Source of the DNA: an uncultured Chloroflexota bacterium
GTDB lineage: Bacteria > Chloroflexota > Anaerolineae > Anaerolineales > Anaerolineaceae
DNA length: 64,000 nt
Direction of reading: 5' to 3'
NCBI GenBank assembly: GCA_902791025.1
Contig: CADATZ010000010.1
Coordinates: 88,610-152,609, forward strand
Positions 1-12,700 of this stretch are shown here, one piece after another (the stretch's first letter is position 1; each line of letters begins with the position of its first letter). The position numbers and the translations under genes are program-made. Under the pieces are notes generated by a model. The model did not search any database. It was not told the origin of the DNA and worked only from the letters and a program-made list of their open reading frames with translations.

Positions 1-3000
1 CTGCTGGCGGCCTTTGTGCCTTTCAGCGGGACAGCGCAGGCGCAGACCGCGAATTACACGCTGCTGATCAACCAGGAAAACGCGGATGATGACACGTTCC
101 TTGTCCGGAATGAGCTGACGGAAACCAGGAGCGCCGCTGTGGGTACACCGCTCACGGACGTGCTGAACGCGGCGGAGCTGGGAAGCAAATTCAGCGGCTT
201 CCACCTGACGGGCACGGGCGCCGAGATCACCGGGTATCAGCCGAACGACGACATCACGAAAGAAGCGGGAACTTATTCCGAAAAATCTTCCCCGGCTTTT
301 CTCTTTGCACATTACGAATCTGATGGCAGCATGAAAGCGGACGCCATGGGTGCCCTCATTGAGGGACGGGTTGTCAGCGGCTTTTTCAGCGGGGATGAAT
401 TCATCCCGATGAATGCTCCGACGGTTCGGGCGGATGGCTCTTCCGTTGTGCTGGCTTTTTATTCCCGTGACCGCTACGCCATTTCCCTGCGGGCGCACAA
501 TGACGCTGATCCTGCGGCCCCGGTCCTCTCCACCGGTGACGCGCAGATCCCCGTTCTTCCGGAAGCTCCCATTATTATTAAACAGGGCGCCAACCTTTAC
601 GAACGCCTGGTCGAAGATGAAGGCGTGGGTGATATATTAAAATATTTCTCCGCTCATGAACCATCCCATGGCGATGAACTGCAGTGGACCTGGTGGGCAC
701 GCTGGAAGGGGACCAAAGAAAACGGTGACCCGATTTATGAGATCGACCCCGGCAACCAGTTTGTCGGTGGCCGCTCCCGCAACAAGCCGATCGATCCGAG
801 ACACACCGGAACCGTGGACCTGATGGAAGGTTCCGCTTATGGTTTAAAGGACGGGGACGTTTCCGTTCTTGAGATGTGGAAGCGCACGGTCAAGCTTTAC
901 GGGATCAACTACACCTATTACGAAGACGGTCAAGTTCAGGATATGTTTGATGAAAACGGTATGCTGAACCCCAATGTGAAAGAAGAAGTGGTTTTCGGTT
1001 ATCACAACGATGAAGCATTTTATAAACAAGTACATACTAACTATACTGAAGGCGGTTACACAGTCATCCCTGTGGAAGCGGAAGATATAAATACCGGAGA
1101 AACGAAAACGAGTAAAATTGTCGATTCAAAAGAGGATGATTTTGTAATTTATGCTGATAAAAATGAATCGGGAACCGTTGATTTTTCAATTACGAATACA
1201 TATACGAAACCTCTGGTAAATGTTACAGTGGAAAAGGTTTGGGTGGACGAGGATGACAAGGATAAATTACGGCCTGAAGAAATTACAGTAGAGCTTTTGG
1301 CTAATAGAGTCTCATTTACTCCTAAAAAAACGATAGTACTTGATGAACATAATTTTTGGTCAGGAAAGTTTTCCGGTCTTGACAAGTATGATGAAAATGG
1401 TGTCGAAATAAAATATTCTGTCAAGGAACTAAATTTTCCATTTTATACTGAATATAAAGTTGAACAAATTTATACTAACCACAACACCGGAAGTATATAT
1501 ACAATTACAAACACACATGTTCCGGAGAATAAAAAAGTCGCTGTTACCAAAAATTGGGATGATGATGGCGATCGTGATGACATCCGTCCGACAACAGTCT
1601 ATGTTCTGCTTTATGATAATGCGGAAAAAACCGGGATTCCTGTAGGTTTTGCACAGGTTACTGAAACGAATACAGGTGAAGAACAAGAACTCTGGACGGT
1701 TGTCTTTAGTGATCTTCCGAAATATGCGTACGACGAAATAACTGGTGATCCAAGCGTTATTTCCTATACCGCAGATGAATTGTATCTGCCGAATATGACG
1801 GATTATAAGAAAACAGTTATTAAAGATATCACAAATCCTGAATCCCCGTATAACAACCATTGGGAGATCACCAATACCTATGAACCGGAAAAGGTCACGA
1901 TCAAGGTGACCAAGGACTGGGATGACGCGTACGATCAGGACGGCATCCGCCCGAGTGAAGTTATCGCGACTCTTTACAAAGGAGAAGGCTCTAGCAAAAC
2001 ACAGGTGCGGGACAGTAATGGAGATCCTGTCACTGTTGCACTGAATGCTGCGAACGGCTGGTCGGCGGAATTCCCGGAACAGTTTGCCAAAGAGGCCGGT
2101 ATTACTATTAAATACTCAGTGGATGAGGAACAATTCACCTGCCGACGGATCGACAAAGAAAATTGCTGGGGAACAGAAGCAAGTGCGGCAGACAGTGGAT
2201 ATCAGAAGGTTTCTGTCCTGCAAACCGAAGTGAACGGCTGGACGATCACGAACAAACACAATCCGGAAAAGATCACGGTAAAAGGTACGAAGGAATGGAT
2301 CGGTGTTCCGGAAGGATATGAACTTCCTGAAAGCATCACGATCGAATTGAAGGCGAACAACAAAGCTGTTGACCATACAGTCGGGCTGAAGACGAATTCC
2401 CCCGGCGGCAGTGAAATCACCTACACAGTGGATGAATATACGGTGCCGGGATTCACAAAATCTGTACCGACTTCGGGAACCCCGTCATCGGACGGAAAAG
2501 AGCTCAGTTTTGTGGTGACGAACACCTACAATCCGGAAAAAACACAGCTGCATGTCAGTAAAATCTGGCAAGATGATACCAATCGTGATGGTTTGCAGCC
2601 GAACAGTGTAACAGTCAAGCTTAAATCCGATGGAGGTACAGGCGCTGCGCCGGACTATGTGGAAGATGGATCGGGCAATGATGTTTCTGTGACATTGAAT
2701 TCCGGTAATCAATGGAGCGCTTTCTTCACCGATCTGCCGAAGTACAATGCGTATGGTCAGGAAATTAATTACAGCGTTGAAGAACAGAACTTCAGCTGCC
2801 CGCGTGTCGGTGCAAACTGTCTGGGAACGAATGAAAGTGCCGCAGATACCGGCTACCAACTGGTTTCAATAAAGAAAACCGATGCAGGCGGCTATGTGAT
2901 CACCAACAAACATAACCCCGAAACGATCTCGATCCCGGTGACCAAGTCCTGGGATGATGATGATGACCGTGATGGCATCCGTCCGCAGAATGTGGGTGTT

Positions 3001-3786
3001 GTCGTACGCAGAACAAATGACGGCGCTGTCGCCGGCGCGGTGACGCTGACGGAAACGCAGCCGAGTCATACCTTCACAGGGCTCTACAAATATTGCAGCG
3101 GTCAGCTTTGCAAATATACTGTGACCGAACCGCAGGTGCCGGAAGGCTATGAAATGGACAATGCCGGCTGTACAGAGATGACAAGCGGCAGCTGTACTCT
3201 CACGAACAGCCATACACCGGAAAAAGTATTGATGAAGGTGGAAAAGGTCTGGGATGATGCTGAGAATCAGGATGGCATCCGCCCGACCGGGAACATCACT
3301 GTCACTCTCTATAAAGGCGAAAGCAGCAGCAGGGCTGTTGTTCGGGATGATAATAATGATCCGGTAACCGTAACGCTCAATCCCGGAAACGATTGGGAAG
3401 CCACCTTCCCGGAACAATTCGCGAAAGAAAACGGTCAGACGATCGTTTACTCTGTCGAAGAGTCGGACTTCATCTGTAAACGTATCGATGATTACTGCCT
3501 GACCGGGAATCCGGATACCGGATATCAGCAGACCGGCAACACCGGCAGCGCCGAAAGCGGTTTCACGATCACGAACAAACACAATCCGGAAAAGATCACG
3601 GTAAAAGGTACGAAGGAATGGATCGATGTTCCGGAAGGATATGAACTTCCTGAAAGCATCACGATCGAATTGAAGGCGAACAACAAAGCTGTTGACCATA
3701 CAGTCGGGCTGAAGACGAATTCCCCAAAGATGTACCGACTTCCGGGACCTGGTCTGCGGATGGAAAAGAGCTCAGTTTTGTGGTGA
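1..3786 (+). CDS. N-terminal part of giant Cna_B-repeat surface protein (5' end outside window, frameshifted at 3' end)
   Basis: The frame is open from base 1, so the start codon lies upstream; an internal GTG at 16 is not the start. The first residues, LLAAFVPFSGTAQA, read as the end of a signal peptide with an AQA cleavage site, so the protein is exported. About 390 residues of non-repetitive sequence follow, then Cna_B-like domains from about 1216 on. Each domain shows K-x-W-x-D in the first strand, Y-x-V-x-E in the middle and T-N-x-x-x-P in the last strand; Lys, Glu and Asn are the residues that make the internal isopeptide bond in this family. Eight domains lie in this part. The eighth loses about 55 bases around 3724, which shifts the frame to a TGA at 3784-3786. 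The continuing frame runs on to 20588, so this is one gene broken by a deletion or an assembly error. Confidence 0.85.
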   Translation: MLAAFVPFSGTAQAQTANYTLLINQENADDDTFLVRNELTETRSAAVGTPLTDVLNAAELGSKFSGFHLTGTGAEITGYQPNDDITKEAGTYSEKSSPAFLFAHYESDGSMKADAMGALIEGRVVSGFFSGDEFIPMNAPTVRADGSSVVLAFYSRDRYAISLRAHNDADPAAPVLSTGDAQIPVLPEAPIIIKQGANLYERLVEDEGVGDILKYFSAHEPSHGDELQWTWWARWKGTKENGDPIYEIDPGNQFVGGRSRNKPIDPRHTGTVDLMEGSAYGLKDGDVSVLEMWKRTVKLYGINYTYYEDGQVQDMFDENGMLNPNVKEEVVFGYHNDEAFYKQVHTNYTEGGYTVIPVEAEDINTGETKTSKIVDSKEDDFVIYADKNESGTVDFSITNTYTKPLVNVTVEKVWVDEDDKDKLRPEEITVELLANRVSFTPKKTIVLDEHNFWSGKFSGLDKYDENGVEIKYSVKELNFPFYTEYKVEQIYTNHNTGSIYTITNTHVPENKKVAVTKNWDDDGDRDDIRPTTVYVLLYDNAEKTGIPVGFAQVTETNTGEEQELWTVVFSDLPKYAYDEITGDPSVISYTADELYLPNMTDYKKTVIKDITNPESPYNNHWEITNTYEPEKVTIKVTKDWDDAYDQDGIRPSEVIATLYKGEGSSKTQVRDSNGDPVTVALNAANGWSAEFPEQFAKEAGITIKYSVDEEQFTCRRIDKENCWGTEASAADSGYQKVSVLQTEVNGWTITNKHNPEKITVKGTKEWIGVPEGYELPESITIELKANNKAVDHTVGLKTNSPGGSEITYTVDEYTVPGFTKSVPTSGTPSSDGKELSFVVTNTYNPEKTQLHVSKIWQDDTNRDGLQPNSVTVKLKSDGGTGAAPDYVEDGSGNDVSVTLNSGNQWSAFFTDLPKYNAYGQEINYSVEEQNFSCPRVGANCLGTNESAADTGYQLVSIKKTDAGGYVITNKHNPETISIPVTKSWDDDDDRDGIRPQNVGVVVRRTNDGAVAGAVTLTETQPSHTFTGLYKYCSGQLCKYTVTEPQVPEGYEMDNAGCTEMTSGSCTLTNSHTPEKVLMKVEKVWDDAENQDGIRPTGNITVTLYKGESSSRAVVRDDNNDPVTVTLNPGNDWEATFPEQFAKENGQTIVYSVEESDFICKRIDDYCLTGNPDTGYQQTGNTGSAESGFTITNKHNPEKITVKGTKEWIDVPEGYELPESITIELKANNKAVDHTVGLKTNSPKMYRLPGPGLRMEKSSVLW
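2242..2402 (+). repeat. Direct repeat, copy 1 (161 bp, nearly identical to 3565-3725)
   Basis: This stretch matches 3565-3725 with one base difference (GGT versus GAT, giving Gly or Asp). It encodes the end of one domain and the first half of the next. Copy 2 stops matching exactly where the frame-breaking deletion begins, at a run of C residues. Confidence 0.85.
3565..3725 (+). repeat. Direct repeat, copy 2, ending at the frameshift breakpoint
   Basis: Second copy of the 161-bp repeat at 2242, offset by 1,323 bases. After CCCC at 3722-3725 about 55 bases present after copy 1 are missing. The sequence resumes with a diverged version of the following segment (from about 3726), so this is not a simple collapse of the two copies. 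Confidence 0.85.
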
Positions 3787-6700
3787 CGAACACCTACAAT
3801 CCGGAAAATACACAGATCCGGGTCATCAAGATCTGGACTGATGATGAAAACCGTGACGGACTCCGTCCGGATGAAATCACTGTGACGCTCTACTCTGACG
3901 GCGGCACCGGTGCCGCTCCAACACTTGTGAAGCGAATGACACTGAGTGAGGATAACAATTGGAGTGACTACTTTACCGATCTGAAGATCCACAACACGGA
4001 AGGGCAGGTAATCAGCTATACCGTCGATGAAGAACAATTCAGCTGCAATGCCATCCAGAATTGTCTCGGCACAGACCCGAAGGCCGGATATGTCAAGAGC
4101 GGTCCGGTAAAGACCGATGTGGGCGGTTATGCGATCACAAACACCCATACACCGGCAACTATCGACATCCCGGTGACCAAGGTCTGGGATGATGACAATG
4201 ACCGGGACGGCATCCGCCCGGATAGCGTGACTTTTATTGTACGGCGCACGAATGACAATAAAGTTGTTGACGATGTAACACTGTCGGGTACACAGACCAC
4301 GCATACCTTCACAGGACTGGATAAATACTGCGGTGAGGGCGAGCTGTGCAAATACACCGTGACCGAACCGCAGGTGCCGCAGGGTTATACAATGATCAAC
4401 AACCAGACAGACGTCTCCTGTGTTGCAATGACCGGCGGCAGCTGTACCATCACCAATAAGCATGATCCGGAAATGATCACGATCCCGGTAACCAAAGAGT
4501 GGGATGACATGAACAACACTGATGACAGTCGTCCGAAAAATGTGGTTGTGGAAGTGTTGGCTGATGGTGACTCACTTGATCCGAAGGTCACGATCACGCT
4601 GAGTGATGATTCTACCCCGGCCTGGACCGGAACTTCATCAGCGCTGCCTAAGTACAGGGACGGCGGTACGGCAATCGTTTATTCGCTTGCGGAATATACT
4701 GTTGAAAATTACGAAACCAGTGTCCCTGCTCCTTCCGATCATCCGGAAGATGGGTACACCATTACCAACACCTATGCCGCACAGACACAACCGCTTGTGA
4801 TCCGCAAAACCTGGGTCTATAACAATGCGCCGGCCACCGCGAGACTCTCTTTGCGTGAGTTCCTTGCAAAAATCACGGTTATCATTGATGGCAACAAATA
4901 TTACTTTGCTGATGTACAGACTTCCGGCAGCGGATACACAGCAGTTGTGAACGGCACTCTTGTCACTATTACAGCCACCGGTACGGATACCGACAACTGG
5001 ACAGTTACGATCAGCGGCCTGCCGAAGAACAAATGGGACGCGGGACAGGAAAAGCCGGTTGCGATCAGCTATAGTATCGCTGAAGACCCGATCGCCAATT
5101 ACTATACAGAATATGGCGAACCGTTTGACGCCGAAAACGGCTTCCGCATTTCCAACAAATATAATGTGACGGAAGTTACTGTCACCAAGAGTTGGGTGGA
5201 TGATAACAATTCCCGCGGCGACCGTCCGGAGTCTGTCCTGATCCATCTGCATGGCTCGCAGGATCGTTCACTGCGTGAGCAGGCGATCTCAGCCGCGAAT
5301 GCTGTTTCCGGTGACAACAATACCTGGTCCTATACCTTCACCAACCTGCCGAAATACGACAGCAACGGTGCGGAGATCACTTACTATTCCCATGAAGTCA
5401 ACGTTGATCACTATATCAGTACCGTTTCTGCTGACAAGCTGACCATTACCAACACCTGGACAGACACAAGGATGATCAACATCAATGTCAACAAACATTG
5501 GGATGACGATGATAACCGTGACGGCAAACGTCCGGATTCTGTCACCTTCAACCTGTTGGTGGATGGTGTGCAGCAGGATTCTATGACTGTGACCGGACCG
5601 GCCTGGACCGGCGTCTTCGGTCCGCTGCCTTATGCGGACGAATCCGGTACACCGATCAATTATTCCGTCACGGAAGATACAGTCGTTGACAAAGACGGAA
5701 AGAACTCTTACACGCCGAAATCCGGCGATCCATCAGGTTCGATTTTGAACGGTCTTGTTTTTACTAACTCCCGGAATTATGAGACTGTAAAGATCCGTAT
5801 GACCAAGACCTGGGATGACTTCAGCAATATGTATAACCTGCGCGGTGAGCAGCCGCTGAAACTCCTGCAGCGTTTCAGGCTCATTCTCGGCACGGTGCAG
5901 TATTCACTCGATAACCTGAACATGACGCAGCATGGAGATGCTTCCACACCTTATCTCTATACAGCATCTGTACAGGGTTACCCCGTGACGATCACCGCGA
6001 GCGGTGTGACGGATACCTCGAATTCATGGACCATCGAAATCGACGGACTTCCAAAGTACAAGAACGGTTCCGTGATCAACTACGACATTACGGAAAATCC
6101 GGATACCTATGCCTTCACCCGCACAAAGGAAAGCTCGACTGAGGAAAACACTTTTGTCTTTACCGGCAATAACTTCCTGAACATGCAGCGCGGCGTTCTG
6201 ACCAAGGTCTGGGAAGATGAAAACAATAAAGACAGTAAACGCCCGACTGACCCAATGCAAATGATGGAAGGGATCAAGCTTTACGCGAATGGTGAATATT
6301 ATCATCACGGCGCCTTCACGCTGAACAGTCATGAAGAAGGCAGCAAGGTCTGGACCTACACCATTGCCGCCCATCCCAATGTTCTGGTAACAGTTGTGGA
6401 TAACAGCGACAACACCTGGACGATAACAGTCGATAAGCTGCCGCGTATCCTGAACAATCAGACGGTGGTCTGGACTGTCAGTGAAGAAATGGATGGCTAT
6501 GATTCCTTCGTGGACGGTCTGAATGTTACCAACGTACCTCAGGTCTCTGTAGATGTCACGAAGGTCTGGGTAGATGAATATAACCAGGACGGAATCCGTC
6601 CCGCGACCGTCACCGTGAATCTCTTCAAGGGAAGCGGTTCTTCCAAAACACAGGTCAAGGATGAAGAAGGCCGGGATGTCACGCTCACGCTGAGCGAAGG

Positions 6701-9700
6701 CAGCAGCTGGACCGGTTCCTTCACCGGCCTGCCGAAATACGAAACGGTGAGCGGTGCTCCGGATCTTTCCGCGCCGATCAATTATTCTGTTGAAGAACAA
6801 ACGACCGATGTTCTGACCGGAACCGATGGTGCCGGTACCTATGCGATTAAAGAAGAAGGTACCATGACTGAGGGGTATACCATCACCAACACACATACGC
6901 CGGAGCTTATTGATATCACGCTCAGTAAGGTCTGGGATGATAATAATGACCAGGACGGCAAACGTGCTGTGGCTTCTGTGCAGCTTTATGCCAATGGTGC
7001 AGCGGTTTCCGGCAAGACCCTGACAGTACCGGTGACGGACAGTTGGACTGAAAATAACAAATTCACCGGTCTGCCGAAGTATCAGAACGGGGTTGAAATC
7101 AACTATGAGATCCGTGAAATTCCACCTGCCGGGTATACACCTTCCATCGCTGAAGGCAATGGAATAGAAAAGTCTTTTGTCATTACCAACACTTATTCAT
7201 CGGAGACTGTCAATGTTCCGGTGAGCAAGGTTTGGAATGATGAAAATGATCAGGACGGTCTGCGTGCTAAACTGACCGCGACAGTAATGTTATATGCCAA
7301 TGGTGCGGAGGTGAGCGGCAAAACGCTGACGGTTGGAAAAACTGACGGTTGGAGCGATGCCTTCACCGGACTGCCGAAATATGATGGCGGTCAGGCGATC
7401 ACTTACACGGTTCAGGAAACCATCACCTATGATTCATCAGTGACCGGAACGCCTTACACAATAACGGTTACTGGCAACATGACGGCCGGTTTTACGATCA
7501 CCAACAGTCATACTCCGGCTGTCCGGGATGTTACCATCACCAAGGTCTGGGATGATGCCAATAATCAGGACGGTCTGCGCAGGGACAATGTGACCTTCAA
7601 CCTTTATCAGAACGGGAACATTTACCGAACCGTTACCAGTGACTCGATCGCCTCACCGTGGACTTATACCTGGACTGATTTGCCGACAAACTGCGGCGGT
7701 TCGGCCTGTGTTTACACTGTCGATGAGCCAACGGTTCCGCGTCCTTATACGAAGTCTATAGATCAGACTACGCTGACGGTTACCAACAGTTATACACCGG
7801 AAACGGTCACGGTTCAGGGTTCCAAGACCTGGGTGGATAATGACAACCGCGCAGGCAAACGCCCGGGAACGATCTATATTCAGCTGTGGAAGAATGGTTC
7901 TCTTTATACCGGTTCAGATGCCCGCAAGACGATCACTGCCAACAGCAAGGAACTTGACGGGACAACCCCATGGAGCTGGAAGTGGGAAGGTCTGCCGAAG
8001 TTTGAAAACGGACAGGAGATCCAATGGTCTGTTTTGGAAGAAAATGTTTCGGATTATCAGGCTTCCTATCCGAGCGCTTACAATGTCACCAACACCTACA
8101 ACGAAGGCACGAAGAGCATTTCTGTCAAGAAGGTCTGGGATGATGATGAGAACCGCGACGGGATCCGCCCGACCTATATCTATGTGGATCTTTATGCCGA
8201 CGGTGTGAAGACGACACAGTCCAAGGCTTTGGCGGACGCCAACAACTGGCTGAACACTTTCACCGACCTGCCGATCTATAAGGAAGGTGCAACCGGCGTG
8301 GAAATTGTCTATACCGTCAAGGAAGCAAATGCGGTAAGCAGATATACCATTTCCGAGCCGGTGTTTGACAGTACTACCAACACCTTCACCATCACGAACA
8401 CTCACACGCCTGCAACTACTACGGTTCAGGGTTCCAAGACCTGGGTCCAGCGTGAGCTGGATACCAATCCTCCGAGCCAGATCCTGATCCACCTGTATGC
8501 CGATGGTACACTCGTGGATGGCAAGGATAAGACGATCACCGAAGCTTCTGAGGAAATAGATGGAACTCCATGGAGCTGGAAGTGGGAAGGCCTGCCGAAA
8601 TACAAGCAAGGTGAAGTCGGGAAAGAGATCGTTTATACGGTCCGTGAAACACCGCTCACCGGTTATAACACGACGCTGAATTCGCCGAACGTGACCAACA
8701 CCTACAGCCCCGGTAAGACATCACTCTCTGTCCGGAAAGCATGGGAAGATGGCAATAACCAGGACGGGATCCGTCCGGGTCATGTGGAAGTCGCCCTGCT
8801 TTCGAAGGTGGGTACTGCTGATTTCAGCCCGACCGGCCAGACCGCGATCCTGGTACCGGACTCCACGACACCGAACCTCTGGCGTGTCCATACCTTTGAT
8901 AATCTGGACCGTTTCACATCCACCGGTCAGCCGATCACGTACAGTGTGAAGGAAATCGGCACCATCTCCGGTTACACGAGCTCTGAGCCGATCCTGGATC
9001 AAAACTCCGGTGTTTACGTGATCACCAACACGCACACGCCGGACACCATCACCATCACCGGTGAAAAGGTCTGGGATAATGATGATAACCCGACCAAGCC
9101 GACATCAGTTACTATCCATCTGCTGGCAAACGGTGTTGCTCTCAGTGATAAAACAATTACCGTTACTGAAACAACCGCGCAGGTTGACGGCAAAGCCTGG
9201 ACCTGGAAATGGGAAGACCTGCCGAAGTACGCGAACGGTCAGGAGATCACTTATACCGTTTCTGAAGATACACTCGACGACTATACGCTTACCGTACAGC
9301 GTACACCGGCAGCTGACGGGAAGAGCATCAGCTTTGTGCTGACCAACACCTATGATCCCGGCATGGTCACCGTCCGTGTTCAGAAGGTCTGGGAAGATAA
9401 TAACAACCAGGATGGCATCCGTCCGACCTCTGTGGAAGTCAAACTTATTGCTGACGGCAAAACTGAAAATCCGGTTGCCACCGCGACCCTGCCGCAGGAA
9501 GGCTCCTGGCATGCCCGCTTCAATGTTCCGGAATATGATGGGACAAGAAAGATCGTCTATACAGTCGCGGAAACCTTCACCGACGTGCTGACGGAATCCA
9601 CTGATGGACCGGGCACGTATATGCAGGGACCTATTGCCGGTGATGTTGAAAACGGTTTTGTCATCACCAACGTCCATACACCGGAGACGGTTTATATCCA

Positions 9701-12700
9701 TGGTAATAAAGCCTGGGAGGGCGATGAAAATGCGCCTGCCGGAACACGTCCGGAATCCGTGACCTTTGTGCTGAAGCGTAATAATGAAACGATCGCCTAT
9801 ACGGTCGCGTATGCTGCGGACAATTGGGAATGGGAGTTCCCGCTGCAGCCTCGCTATGTGAATGGCGTGGATATGTCCAATGCCTACGAAGTGACGGAAT
9901 TGAATGTTCCAAACTATGAAACAGAAATTGACGGCTATATCGGTACAAATGAACAGGATTATACGAATGGTGTTACCAATATCTATACCCCTGGGAAGAC
10001 CTCAGTTTCTGTGACAAAGGTTTGGCGTGACAATGACAATCAGGACGGCATCCGTCCGGCACGTGTAGCAGTGCAGCTGGTTGCTGACGGTACACCGGTG
10101 CCGGAACGCTACCTGGTTCTGCATGGAACCGGTAACTCCTGGATCGGCACCTTCAATGACCTGGATATCTATCCATATGGTTCTACAACGCCGATCATTT
10201 ACACCGTTCAGGAAGTTGGTACCTATGCCGGTTATACCATGCAAAAAACCGGAGATATGGCCACCGGCTTCACCATCACCAACACGCACACGCCGGAAGT
10301 GATCACGGTAGAGGGCACCAAGACCTGGAACGACAATGACAATGTCGCAGGCAAACGTCCGGAATCCATCGAAATCACGCTGAACAAGAACGGTGTGAAA
10401 TACGAAGCCGCCGGCAATCCGGTGACCGTCAGCGCTGAAGAGAGCTGGAAGTGGTCCTGGACCAACCTGCCGAAGTATGAGAATGGTAAGGAGATCACCT
10501 GGTCTGTGACGGAAACGGCTGTTGAGAATTATCAAACCAGCTACAGCGGTTATGACGTCATCAACACCTATGATGAAGGCACGACCTCTGTGAACGTGAC
10601 CAAGGCCTGGAATGACAGCAATAACCAGGACGGCAAGCGGCCTTCCTTTGTCACCGTTGCGCTGTATGCTGATGGTGTGGCAACCGGCAAGACCCTGCCG
10701 CTGGGTGAAAGCAACAACTTCACCAACACCTTCACCGGACTGCCGATCTATAAAGAAGGTCAGGTCGGTCAGAAGATCGCCTATACTGTCAAGGAAATCT
10801 CCACGCTCCCGGCGGGCTATACCACTGCGGATCCGACCGGAACGGCTGAGACCGGCTTTACCATCACAAACTCCTACACACCGGAGAAGGTGACGGTGAG
10901 CGGTTCCAAGACATGGGTGGATAGTGATAACACCGCCGGCGCGCGTCCGGATTCCATCACCATTCGCCTGCATAAGAACAATGAGGAATATGCTTCTAAG
11001 ACTGTCACCGGAGCGGATGAGTGGAAATGGGAATGGACAGACCTGTCGAAGTATGAAAACGGCACACAGATCAGCTGGACCATCACGGAAGATAATGTGG
11101 AAGATTACACCAGACAGGTGAGCGGTTACAACGTGACCAACACCTATAATCCGGGGAAGACCAGTATCCGTGTCAGCAAGTCATGGAAAGATGCGGACAA
11201 CCAGGACGGCATCCGCCCGCAGTTCATCCGTGTGCACCTGTTTGCCAACGGTGCGGATACCGGCAAAGAAGGCGTCCTGACCGCTCCGGGTTGGTTTTAC
11301 CTGTTTGAGGATCTGGACAAAAACTATACTTACACGGTTGTTGAGGATGTACCGGCTGGCTATACAGCTGAAGTCAACGGTTCAGCCACAGCAGGCTTTG
11401 TTGTGACCAATACCCATACGCCGGAAACGGTCAGGATCGTGGTCACCAAGACCTGGGATGACGCCGGAAATGAAGGCAATCGTCCGAAAACCATCAAACT
11501 GTATCTGCATGCTGACGGCACTCGGATCGACCATGATGAATTTACATCTGCTCAAACCGCTGAACCGGGATGGAAATGGGAAATCACCGATCTGCCGAAA
11601 TATAAGAACGGCGGTACGGAAATCGTTTACACCATCATCGAAGACAGCTATGAGGACTATACCCGCTCTGTCTCCCGTACGGTGACGCCGAAGACGGAAA
11701 CCGAACCGGAACAGCTGAACCTGGCTGTCACCAACAAATGGACGCCGGGTAAGACCTCGATCATGGTCGAAAAGAAGTGGTCCGATAACAACAACCAGGA
11801 CGGTATCCGTCCGGATTGGGTGCTGGTCAACCTGCTTGACGGGAATAAAAATGTGGTCGCTTCCGACCGCGTGACAAAGGCCAACAACTGGATCCTGCGC
11901 TTCAATAATATCGATGAGTTCGACGCCTCCGGTAAACGGATCAACTACACGGTTGAGGAAGTCTATGACCGTACGGTTACCGAATCGACTGACGGTCCGG
12001 GTACCTATAAGTTCTCCGGCGTCAATCCAATTGTAGGCGGCTTCGAGATCGTAAACACGCATACGCCGGAAACTGTAAGTATCAGTGGTACCAAGACCTG
12101 GGATGACAACGGTAACCAGGACGGCAAACGCCCGGCTTCGATCACCATTAACCTGCTGAAGAACGGATCAACCTATGAAAGCAAAACGGTAACGGAAGCT
12201 GACGGCTGGGCTTACAGCTGGACGAATCTGCCAAAATATGAAAATAATGGTTCACTCATCAGATGGAGCCTGACGGAAACGCCTGTTGAAGGTTATACAA
12301 GAACCTGGAATGGCAGCAGCGTGACGAATACCTACGATCCGGATTCTGCGGAATTGACGGTTGTAAAGTCCTGGAATGACAATAACAACCAGGATGGACT
12401 GCGCCCAAGCTATGCCCGTGTCTATCTCTATGCTGATGGCGTGAAGACAGAACAGTACGCGATCCTGATTGCCTCTAATAAATGGACTTACTGCTTCACG
12501 GGTCTGGATAAATTCAAGGATGGAAAACAAATCGTTTACACCGTGAAGGAAGAGGATGCAGACATTCCGAATGGATATACCGTAAGCTACAGCGGTGATA
12601 TGAATTCCAACATCACGGTGACCAACACCCACAAACCGGAGACGGTGAAGGTGGTTGTGACCAAGACCTGGGATGATGCCGGAAATGAAAACAAGCGTCC

